A stretch of DNA of 52,940 bases, taken from the NCBI GenBank assembly GCA_028066355.1, contig JALCBP010000012.1, forward strand, positions 1-52,940, read 5' to 3'. Origin of the DNA: UBA1268 sp002694955 (GTDB lineage Bacteria; Planctomycetota; Planctomycetia; Pirellulales; UBA1268). Under the pieces are notes generated by a model that worked only from the letters and a program-made list of their open reading frames with translations, was not told the DNA's origin and ran no database searches. Both the position numbers and the translations under genes were made by a program. Of the stretch, positions 24,475 through 32,246 are shown in pieces (positions within the stretch are counted from its first letter, which is position 1; every line of letters starts with the position of its first letter).

Positions 24475-25560
24475 CTAATAACGACTTTCAAAGCCGGCAA
24501 AGGCTCCATGAACAATCGATTGGGAGCCTGTTTCAATTCCCTCAAGACTTGCTGCTGAAGCCGGCAAATTCGATGGCCACTGTCCGTCAGCTTGAGCGAT
24601 GTTGCCTACTCCGACAACTCGATAACCAAGCCAGACGCTCCACCGTTCGGTTATATCCCACGCCAACGATGTATCAACTGACCCCAACCAAGAAAAGACA
24701 TCCAACACTGAGCGTACGTCAGCTGATATTGCTCCACTTTCAATCGCTCTGGTACTGCTTGCATTCCCGGCAAGCAAAAACTTTGGAACAATGACAAACC
24801 TCATCTTGGGGGCAATCTCCCAATCAAATCTGCCTCCGAATTGACCACCAAACAAATTGTTGTTTGTTGTTGTCTGAAGCTCAAGATTAGACGGTACGTC
24901 GAGAATCAATTCATCCTCGAGTTGAAAAAATCGGAATCCCGCTAACCACATCCAATTGACACGTTGATTCCCCTGATGAAATTCAGGACGTGTTTGTGCT
25001 GCATAAAGCCAATTAATTTCGATATTATTTATCATATCAGATCGTGACAGCACTCCATTAGTTGCTCCTGTCTGCTGTTGTGCAGAAGAGCCTATGTTGT
25101 AAACACCCCAATAGATCAATTCGACAGCGTGCTCCTGTCGATCCCCAAACCATCGACCAAGCCTCAAGTCCACACCACCAGGCCAACTGGCAGAAGCTGA
25201 CCGTGTCGATACTGCTAGCCCTCCAGGCCCTGTTGAATTTGCACCATCAGGAAGCGATCGAGTCATGACTAAGCCACTTGCACTAGCAAACCATCGTGGC
25301 CAGCATTGCTTACTTGGAAAGCTAATACAGGACGAATTACCGCCATACCTTTGGCACCAATCATCCTCATAGAAATCACAGTTTTCACCGTCGATATCAA
25401 CAAGGATGGTTGAAGTGTGTGGCCCTTCTGCAGCTAGCAGGGGCATCTCAATCAATTGACCTGAATCGTCAAGAATGTACTCAGCAGCTTGAAGATAATC
25501 CAATTCGCAAACAAGTCCCACTAAAACAAATACGGTCAACAACTGACACGAGGCGCGCAT
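24475..25560 (-). CDS. BBP7-type outer-membrane beta-barrel protein
   Basis: About 361 residues from the ATG at 25560, chosen because the signal peptide MRASCQLLTVFVLVGLVCEL begins there; the ORF extends to 25650. A Cys-rich segment (CDFYEDDWCQRYGGNSSCIS) precedes a barrel-like region of alternating strands: WPRWFASASGLVMTRSLPD, WPGGVDLRLGRWFG, WLAGFRFFQLED, and a last strand AFAGFESRY ending in an aromatic. This layout matches the planctomycete BBP7 family of porin-like proteins. The ligand is unknown. Confidence 0.75.
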   Translation of the reverse strand: MRASCQLLTVFVLVGLVCELDYLQAAEYILDDSGQLIEMPLLAAEGPHTSTILVDIDGENCDFYEDDWCQRYGGNSSCISFPSKQCWPRWFASASGLVMTRSLPDGANSTGPGGLAVSTRSASASWPGGVDLRLGRWFGDRQEHAVELIYWGVYNIGSSAQQQTGATNGVLSRSDMINNIEINWLYAAQTRPEFHQGNQRVNWMWLAGFRFFQLEDELILDVPSNLELQTTTNNNLFGGQFGGRFDWEIAPKMRFVIVPKFLLAGNASSTRAIESGAISADVRSVLDVFSWLGSVDTSLAWDITERWSVWLGYRVVGVGNIAQADGQWPSNLPASAASLEGIETGSQSIVHGAFAGFESRY

Positions 25561-25798
25561 CGCTAGGGGCCGGAAAAGTTCCCGAAGCGATAAGGCGTAA
25601 TTTTGTTTTGTGTTATACAATTGTTGCAGCCTAAGAACGCTTGTGGCCATTCGCGAGAAGTATTGAATTTACGATTTTGCACCCTTCGATTGCAGAGCGT
25701 TGAAAAATACTCAGTGGAATGCAACCGCGGTTTCATCAGAAACCCACCCAAATTGCTACCCAGAACAACCACCTTTCCTGAATTGCCGAGATACTTCT

Positions 25799-27205
25799 AT
25801 GGGAGTCTTCTCCAAAAAATCACACCCTCGCCTCACGCGGCTTGGAGCACTCCAGTGGCTTGAAAAAAGATCTAACTTTGAACAACAACCAATTGGCCAA
25901 AATCACAAAACGGCATTCACGCTTGCCCGAATGCGAACTTTATTGAGAGCAATTGGCAATCCACAGAAACAGTTTCCTGCTGCGCATCTCGCCGGCACAA
26001 AGGGCAAAGGATCCACTGCTGCTATGTTGGCAGCTATGGTGCAGTCTGCAGGCTACAGAGTCGGCTGCTATCTCTCACCTCACGTCAATAGAATCGAAGA
26101 ACGAATTACTGTAGCTGGTAAAGAGATCTCTACACCAGATTTACTAACAGCATTTCATACAGTAATTCCTGCTGTTGAAAAACTTGACGAAATAGCAAGT
26201 CAAAAGAAAACAATCGGCCCAACTTGGTTCGAAGTACTCACGGCTGTCGCATTTACTCATTTTAAGCAGGCACAGATTGATCTTGCTGTCATTGAGACCG
26301 GTCTAGGTGGACGGCTTGATGCAACAAACCTGTGCAACCCTATCGTATCTTTAATTACTAATATCAGTCTTGATCACACCGACATTTTGGGAGATACAAT
26401 CTGTGCTATTGCGAAAGAAAAGGCAGGGATAATACGGCGGAGTATTCCTGTAGTATCAACGGCAGTTCACCCAGATGCATCTCGTGTTATTGTTGATAAG
26501 GCACGAGCACAACGAACAAAGATCTTGCTCCTGAATCGTGATTTCGCAATCAACCAGGTCACAAATACAAAACCGAGAAGCTCTCGTCAGCCTGCCTTAC
26601 ATTCCTTTGAGATTCAGGCTCCACTTGGATCACGAGGTACGGTGTACAAAACGGCAATGGAAGGTATTCATCAAGCAGAAAATGCTGCATCAGCAATTAT
26701 GGCTACAAAGGTACTCTCAGAACAAGGATTTAAGATCGACGAGCAAGCGATCGCCACGGGCCTCCGAAAAGCTCGGCTTCCTGCTCGTATAGAATGGGTG
26801 TCTGATTCTCCGCCTATCATTCTTGATGCAGCACACAACGTGGCTTCAATGGAATCTTTGGTACAAACACTTGTTGGTCGCAGTGGTTTACCAAAGAAAA
26901 GAGTTCTCATTTTTGCCGCAAGTGCTGATAAAGAACTTGGTGCGATGCTATCGGCTAGCAAAACTTACTTTACTGATATTGTCCTGACACGATATGCGAC
27001 AAATCCACGAGCTGCCACGATAACAAGACTGCGAAAAGCTGCCGGAGAGGGCGGGTGGCAGGATCCTCATGTTGCGGCCTCGCCAACAGAAGCAGTAGCG
27101 GTTGGTAAACGGTTGGCGGGAAGGAGCGGCCTGTTGTGCATAGCGGGCAGTTTTTTCCTGGCTTCTGAAGTTCGCCCCGCTCTAGGCGCAATCATTGATT
27201 CATAA
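25799..27205 (+). CDS. folC: Folylpolyglutamate synthase / dihydrofolate synthase
   Basis: About 468 residues from the ATG at 25799 (MGVFSKKSHPRLTRL); the ORF runs 99 bases further upstream without family similarity. It adds glutamate to folates using ATP. Mur-ligase-type motifs: P-loop AGTKGKGSTAAMLAAM, LSPHVNRIEERI, VIETGLGGRLDATN, LDHTDILGDTICAIAKEKAGI, and the C-terminal ILDAAHNVASM. It is convergent with the S41-like gene; the hairpin at 27238-27258 lies between and into that gene. Confidence 0.92.
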   Translation: MGVFSKKSHPRLTRLGALQWLEKRSNFEQQPIGQNHKTAFTLARMRTLLRAIGNPQKQFPAAHLAGTKGKGSTAAMLAAMVQSAGYRVGCYLSPHVNRIEERITVAGKEISTPDLLTAFHTVIPAVEKLDEIASQKKTIGPTWFEVLTAVAFTHFKQAQIDLAVIETGLGGRLDATNLCNPIVSLITNISLDHTDILGDTICAIAKEKAGIIRRSIPVVSTAVHPDASRVIVDKARAQRTKILLLNRDFAINQVTNTKPRSSRQPALHSFEIQAPLGSRGTVYKTAMEGIHQAENAASAIMATKVLSEQGFKIDEQAIATGLRKARLPARIEWVSDSPPIILDAAHNVASMESLVQTLVGRSGLPKKRVLIFAASADKELGAMLSASKTYFTDIVLTRYATNPRAATITRLRKAAGEGGWQDPHVAASPTEAVAVGKRLAGRSGLLCIAGSFFLASEVRPALGAIIDS

Positions 27206-27237
27206 GATTTTTGCGATTTACCCTCTCATTATTTAAA

Positions 27238-27258
27238 TTTGAATGTTTTTCATTCAAA
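27238..27258. terminator. Shared hairpin between folC and the S41-like gene
   Basis: TTTGAATG (27238-27245) pairs with CATTCAAA (27251-27258) around a five-base loop. It includes the stop codon of the minus-strand gene (27250-27252). On the minus strand it is followed by TTTAAAT. It is a weak terminator for both convergent genes. Confidence 0.5.
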
Positions 27259-28569
27259 AAGCGTCAGTGCCCGGCCCAAAACAGGATCCGCATGTCTTGG
27301 CAAAAGTCCGCCTGGGTCAAGTGCCTTACCGGACTGGACTGAACTAACCCGATCGCGATCCTGCCTCCAACTAATCCAATCCTCTAATTGCTTCCTTGTC
27401 GGTGAAAACGCAAAGTTTGAATCAGGTCGAACGCCCCACACATCGGACTCATTACTTTTACTAGACCGATTTAGAGAAGCACCGCTAGGTCGCTGATACT
27501 CATTCGTTGTCAGTCTTATAGCGCCAGGTCCACTGGAAAGTGTGGTGACTGTCTGCACAGACGCATTACCAAAAGAGCGGCTACCGACTATTGTTGCCCG
27601 CTTGTGGTCCTGAAGACAGGCTGCAACTATTTCGGCCACACCTGATGTAAATTCATCAACCAAAACAGCGATTGGTACACCTCTCAGCACCTGACCAGAC
27701 GTTGCCAACCACTTTTTTTGAAACTGCTTTCGATTAGAACGACTTGTCTTCCTGTCATTTGTTAGTACAGCTATCAATCCCTCTTCAAGAAATAGATCAC
27801 ACAATTCAACACCTGCTTCTAGACTACCTCCAGAATTACCACGCAGGTCAATGACAAGTCCTTCGGGACTATGCTCAATTAAAAGCTGCTCGATCAACTC
27901 GGTAATCTCAAGGCTCGTTCGGTTGCCAAAGTAGGTAATTCTCAGGTAAGCGATTCTTGAATTACCTTCTAGCCACCAATCCCACTTCCCACTAGGCAAA
28001 CGACGGTCTCCACGCACGCTTTCAATTCTAATATTTTGGCGACTGATCGTAATGTCCTGAGCAGCTGCAAGCTCATTCGTGCTGAGATCCTGTCTTCTGA
28101 TACCAAGATTGACTTTACTGCCAACTTCACCACGAAACTGAGATACTATCTCAGAGATTTTACGTCCGCTCGTCTCCAGACCCTCAACACTGACTATCCG
28201 ATCACCGGGTCGAATGCCTGCCTGCCAAGCAGGTCCACCAAAAACGGGAGCGACAACAACTACGTCACCAGAAGATCGTTTAGCATCAAGCTCTACCCCA
28301 ATGCCTGCGAACTCTTCTTTGGATTCTTTCTCATACTTTTTTAACTCTGATGACTCGATGAATTCAGAGTCATCATCAAGTTCACGAAAGACACCCTTCA
28401 TTGCTGCTTCGAAGAGTTGCTCTGCATCAATAGTACGGAAATACTCCTTATCAATACGATGGATGACTTCAGCAAAACGCTTCCCCTGACCAGTTCGATC
28501 CTGAGCGGCGTAGGCTAGGAGGCATCCCGGCACAACAATCACAAGAATAAGAAGGTTTCGTCGATGCAT
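27250..28569 (-). CDS. PDZ-containing S41 (Ctp/Prc-type) protease homologue lacking the catalytic dyad
   Basis: 439 residues. A signal or anchor segment (NLLILVIVVPGCLLAYAA) precedes a PDZ domain (about 88-160, GIGVELDAKRSSGD, AWQAGIRPGDRIVSVEG) and the S41 core (LVIDLRGNSGGSLEAGVELCDLF). The nucleophile segment reads DEFTSGVAEIVAACLQDHKR against the family SASASEI...QDxxRA. The catalytic Ser position is Gly310, and the catalytic Lys of FGKG is Asn335 (SFGNASVQ). The 25-residue spacing is exactly that of Ser430/Lys455 in E. coli Prc. I checked the codons (GGT at 27640-27642, AAT at 27565-27567 on the reverse strand). It is therefore probably a non-proteolytic PDZ scaffold in the periplasm, or an enzyme with changed chemistry. 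It is divergent from the LysM protein gene. Confidence 0.87.
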   Translation of the reverse strand: MHRRNLLILVIVVPGCLLAYAAQDRTGQGKRFAEVIHRIDKEYFRTIDAEQLFEAAMKGVFRELDDDSEFIESSELKKYEKESKEEFAGIGVELDAKRSSGDVVVVAPVFGGPAWQAGIRPGDRIVSVEGLETSGRKISEIVSQFRGEVGSKVNLGIRRQDLSTNELAAAQDITISRQNIRIESVRGDRRLPSGKWDWWLEGNSRIAYLRITYFGNRTSLEITELIEQLLIEHSPEGLVIDLRGNSGGSLEAGVELCDLFLEEGLIAVLTNDRKTSRSNRKQFQKKWLATSGQVLRGVPIAVLVDEFTSGVAEIVAACLQDHKRATIVGSRSFGNASVQTVTTLSSGPGAIRLTTNEYQRPSGASLNRSSKSNESDVWGVRPDSNFAFSPTRKQLEDWISWRQDRDRVSSVQSGKALDPGGLLPRHADPVLGRALTLFE

Positions 28570-28897
28570 CTTCCTATTTCACCAGCAACAGGCCCATTAT
28601 GACAACCTCGCTACAACAATGAGAAGTCAAAAAGGCAAAATAGGAGCGATTCCCGTTGTCTCCTTGAGAAAAACAGTCGTCCTCCCGAGCGTGAGCAATG
28701 GCGTTAAATAGGGCACTTTACAGCACCTAGAGACGAATCAGTCTGAGACGAGCACGGTGAAACAACTCACAAATTCAAATTCTTTCAAAATCCGATGCGT
28801 TGTGGATCATTTCGCAGAAGCGATCTGGAACGGATCTCCTCCCTTGTTTAGTGTCTTAGAAGTTGTCCGATTTCCATAGCATCAGGAGCCATTCTCG
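28570..28897. other. Divergent promoter region of the two pseudoenzyme genes
   Basis: 328 bases between the minus-strand S41-like gene and the plus-strand LysM gene. I see no ORF and no clear inverted repeat. AGGAG precedes the LysM start by nine bases. Both promoters must lie here, though no consensus -35/-10 pair stands out. Confidence 0.5.
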
Positions 28898-30082
28898 ATG
28901 GCACGTCGATCCAAGTCAAAACATCGTAGAGAACAACCTAATGATCCTCTCGAGGCGCTGCGTCCACTCATCGTGCTGGGGTTGTTAGGCATGATTCTAT
29001 ATGGTGCTTATTCAATCATTCAGAAAGATCCCAGAGAGACCAACCAAGAATGGCAACCCCCAGGGACAACACACACCGCGACTTCTGACGCGCCACCATT
29101 CAATCCATCAACTGCTGCTCCACAAGTAACTACACCACCTTCAATAAAGATACCGAACCCTCCTGATGCGCTGTCGAGTCTTCCTCCCAATCACATGCCA
29201 CCTCCTTCACCGAACCTTAGTGTACAGGAACTGGCTACCGATCAGGCTGCATCTCCCAGTACTGATCCCAATACGGAGAAAATGCCACCAACATACATTG
29301 ATGCAGTTCCTGCGATTCCCCCTCAGTCACAATCACCAGATAATACAACTGGCCTAGTTGCAGGCAATGTGCCAGAACAAAAAGAATCAGCAGCTTTTAC
29401 TGCTGCGTGGACAGACGCTCATAATAAACTTGAAACTGGTCGATACGCCGAAGCACTAGCCGTTCTTTCGGTCTGGTATGACAATCCCTCCCTTAGTATT
29501 GAGGAAAACAATCAACTGGAGAGAATTCTCGGGCAACTCGCTGGAACGGTTATCTATTCAACGCAAGACATGCTGTTGCCTCCACATACCGTTGCTGACG
29601 GAGAGACACTTCAAACTATTGCCAAGCCCCTTAACATCCCTTGGGAATTACTCTCAAAAATAAATGGTGTGACATCAGATGAACTTACCACAGGCCAAAG
29701 GATCAAAGTTTTGCGTGGGCCATTTGACGGTGTTGTGAGTATTTCAAGACGCAGGGTTAGCCTGCAAGTCGGTGGTCGCTATGCTGGCAGATTTCCTGCC
29801 GCTATTGGCAACGGATTTGCGGGCCGTACAGGAACCTCAGTAAAGCTCATTGAAGTTCAGAACGAAACAGGGTTACTAACGGCCCAGACTGTTCCGGTTG
29901 GATTTCGTCCAGCAACTCGAGCCGCCATTATCCTTGATAGCGGCTTGCGCATTGAACCAGCGGATGATCCGAGTTTCGTCATGAAAACACCAGAGGACAA
30001 TGTGCTACTTGTCTCCTCTACTGACTTCAATGATCTGGCTGGCATTCTTGGACAAGGATCACAATTGCTTGTCCGTAAATAA
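28898..30082 (+). CDS. Membrane-anchored LysM protein with a degenerate L,D-transpeptidase domain
   Basis: 394 residues. A cationic N-terminus and one membrane helix (LIVLGLLGMILYGAYSII, about 24-41) are followed by a long Pro/Thr-rich linker (45-160), a helical segment (165-222), and a LysM domain (HTVADGETLQTIAKPLNIPW, about 229-273) that should bind peptidoglycan. The end resembles a YkuD L,D-transpeptidase: it begins GVVSISRRRVSLQVGGRYAG with PAAIGNG, and its end aligns GLRIEPADDPS to the family IxIHGTxDPS and PEDNVLLVSSTDF to SHGCIRLSxxD. The catalytic His, Cys and Arg are Glu353, Val369 and a Leu. It is predicted to bind cell wall without cross-linking it. Upstream AGGAG supports the start. 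Confidence 0.82.
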   Translation: MARRSKSKHRREQPNDPLEALRPLIVLGLLGMILYGAYSIIQKDPRETNQEWQPPGTTHTATSDAPPFNPSTAAPQVTTPPSIKIPNPPDALSSLPPNHMPPPSPNLSVQELATDQAASPSTDPNTEKMPPTYIDAVPAIPPQSQSPDNTTGLVAGNVPEQKESAAFTAAWTDAHNKLETGRYAEALAVLSVWYDNPSLSIEENNQLERILGQLAGTVIYSTQDMLLPPHTVADGETLQTIAKPLNIPWELLSKINGVTSDELTTGQRIKVLRGPFDGVVSISRRRVSLQVGGRYAGRFPAAIGNGFAGRTGTSVKLIEVQNETGLLTAQTVPVGFRPATRAAIILDSGLRIEPADDPSFVMKTPEDNVLLVSSTDFNDLAGILGQGSQLLVRK

Positions 30083-30223
30083 TGATCTTTCTCACGTCTT
30101 GGCATTTTTCCTGAAGTTCTTGGCCTTGACAGTCCGAAGAGATATACGGGTTATATGGGAATTACGGGGAACAGCCGCCGTATTTGATTACGCCCCGGCT
30201 AAATAGGCAGTGGAGGCAGACCG

Positions 30224-30679
30224 GTGGATTTTCAAACAAGGACCGAAGAAAAATTCTCTCTTCGACCCTGCCTGTTTTTTGCCTTCATAATTACACTCTT
30301 TAGCAATGGATGCACCATGTGTCCATCGCCTTTCGACTACTCAGGCACAGTGCCCGGCTCTGCGAATCAAAATGATTTTCGAATACGAGCAAACGGCATT
30401 CTACCAATTTGGAAACGCCCAAAGCCTTGGCCTCCTATAGTTTCCTTTGAAAAGGAAGAGCCTCGCGTAGCGACTGCTGAGGCTATCGAAGACACTTCAT
30501 CGGTACCTCGTGTAATCGTCGCATCGCATGAAGAAGATTTACAAGCGGTCCGAGAAAACAGTTCTGTTCTTATCCGGGACGTACCTCAGGCTGTTCCTAC
30601 TGACGAAGACAAACGGACTGGCGTAAGCACGCCTGCTTCTACTGAAAAAGAAGATGTCTCTTCTTTCACCGAATCCTAG
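30224..30679 (+). CDS. Small predicted lipoprotein, MCxxPFDY type
   Basis: 151 residues from a GTG at 30224, seven bases after GGAGG (30212-30216). A hydrophobic segment (CLFFAFIITLFSNGC) ends in a lipobox-like cysteine and is followed by TMCPSPFDYSG. That Cys-x-Met-Cys...PFDY pattern is common in small planctomycete lipoproteins. The rest is Glu/Ser/Thr-rich and probably disordered. It follows the LysM gene by about 140 bases on the same strand, so a shared envelope role is possible. Function is unknown. Confidence 0.7.
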   Translation: MDFQTRTEEKFSLRPCLFFAFIITLFSNGCTMCPSPFDYSGTVPGSANQNDFRIRANGILPIWKRPKPWPPIVSFEKEEPRVATAEAIEDTSSVPRVIVASHEEDLQAVRENSSVLIRDVPQAVPTDEDKRTGVSTPASTEKEDVSSFTES

Positions 30680-30720
30680 TGAACAGTACGAGCTAACTGG
30701 AAGCTGGAGTCCCTTGCGCT

Positions 30721-32028
30721 TCAATTGGAACCTAAAGCAGGCCTCCATCCATCTCCGAGAACCGCATTTTTTGGAACGACAATCACGCCGTCTCGAATAG
30801 AAAACTGCTGGCTTTCCGGAAGTTCAGTTAATCCGCGGTCGTTGATAACATTGGCCTGACGTCCAATCCGTACGTTTTTATCTATGATCGCCTTCTCAAT
30901 AACAGCTCCATCACCGATACCCAGGGGTGGGACATTATTCGATACGTCGACTTCTAAATGTTCAGGTGTTTCGTAGTAATCATTTCCTAAAATAACTGAA
31001 TTACGGACAACTACGTCTTTTCCGATCTGGCACCGCAAGCCAACAACACTGTTCTCAATTACTGTACCTGCACCAATGGTACATCCATCTGAAATGAGGC
31101 TTCCTTGGACTCGGGCGCCGTCCACTCGTGAAGGTGGCAAAAATCGAGCCCGTGAATAGATCGGAGCATGAGGCGCAGCTAATTCGAAAGGTGGTTCTGA
31201 CGATGCGAGATCGATGTTGCATTGATAGTATGATCGAATCGTTCCGATATCTTCCCAATATCCATCAAAAGGGTGGAGTTGAACATGCTTTGCCCGAATA
31301 GCAGCCGGGAAGACCTCTTTGCCAAAGTCTTGGTAATCAGTTTTGAGTAGCAGATCTAGTAAGCAATCACGATCGAATAGATATATTCCCATACTTGCCA
31401 TGAGGCTACGGCCTGCCGCCTGAATACCGGCTTGTTCAATCCACTCGGGATCAGTCCGAACTAAATCGAGTTCAGCCTTCGTCGTAGGTTTTTCTAAAAA
31501 CCCTTTCACTCGTCCTGCAGAATCAAATCGCATAATTCCGAATGATGAGGACACGTCATCAGCAACGGGGATTCCAGCGATTGTTACATCTGCGTTATTT
31601 GCCTCATGGGTCGATAGAAGATCAGCATAATTCATTCGATATAGTTGGTCACCAGAAAGCACAAGCACCTGTTTAATATCAGAATCCTGAAGCAACTTGA
31701 TATGTTGCCGAACAGCATCCGCCGTTCCCTGGTACCAAGCCATCGCTTCATTAGTCTGCTGCGCAGCTAATATTTCAACATAACCACCACTAAAGGCATC
31801 AAATCTGTATGTACGTCGAATATGCCTGTGCAGACTCACTGAATTGAATTGAGTCATTACATAGATTCGTTGCACCCCACTATTAATGCAATTTGATAAA
31901 GGAACGTCGATGATGCGATACTTGCCAGCAAGTGGAACAGCTGGCTTGGAACGATCTCTGGTCAGAGGGTACAGCCGTGTGCCACGGCCTCCACCAAGCA
32001 CTAGAGCCAATACATTACGTACACTCAT
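30721..32028 (-). CDS. glgC: Glucose-1-phosphate adenylyltransferase
   Basis: 435 residues. It makes ADP-glucose for glycogen synthesis. The nucleotidyltransferase signature LALVLGGGRGTRLYPLTRDR is at residues 8-27, followed by SKPAVPLAGKYRIIDVPLSN, WYQGTADAVRQH, VLVLSGDQLYRMNY and FLEKP. The C-terminal left-handed beta-helix shows hexapeptide-like repeats (VVGLRCQIGKDVVVRNSVIL, NVRIGRQANVIND). The allosteric N-terminal region looks conserved. It is convergent with the lipoprotein gene (41 bases). Confidence 0.96.
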   Translation of the reverse strand: MSVRNVLALVLGGGRGTRLYPLTRDRSKPAVPLAGKYRIIDVPLSNCINSGVQRIYVMTQFNSVSLHRHIRRTYRFDAFSGGYVEILAAQQTNEAMAWYQGTADAVRQHIKLLQDSDIKQVLVLSGDQLYRMNYADLLSTHEANNADVTIAGIPVADDVSSSFGIMRFDSAGRVKGFLEKPTTKAELDLVRTDPEWIEQAGIQAAGRSLMASMGIYLFDRDCLLDLLLKTDYQDFGKEVFPAAIRAKHVQLHPFDGYWEDIGTIRSYYQCNIDLASSEPPFELAAPHAPIYSRARFLPPSRVDGARVQGSLISDGCTIGAGTVIENSVVGLRCQIGKDVVVRNSVILGNDYYETPEHLEVDVSNNVPPLGIGDGAVIEKAIIDKNVRIGRQANVINDRGLTELPESQQFSIRDGVIVVPKNAVLGDGWRPALGSN

Positions 32029-32246
32029 CCGATGATTCTCCGTGTTGAGGGTGCCCCAACAAAACTACAAAGTGGACATGCGTCAGACAACTCCCCACTC
32101 ATACATGCTACGTTGCTCGAGCCTGTGGACCAAGCAAACTCATTGAAAACTGACAAACAGTCTCCTTGATAGGTCATTTCGTACCAATTCTTCCGAACGC
32201 CACCCCTGTATCATTCATCTTCTTGATAAACCCGGGCTGTTTCCGA

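Noticed and set aside
30539..30748. Minus-strand ORF between the lipoprotein gene and glgC
   Set aside because: It overlaps both flanking genes and has no ribosome site or recognisable motif.
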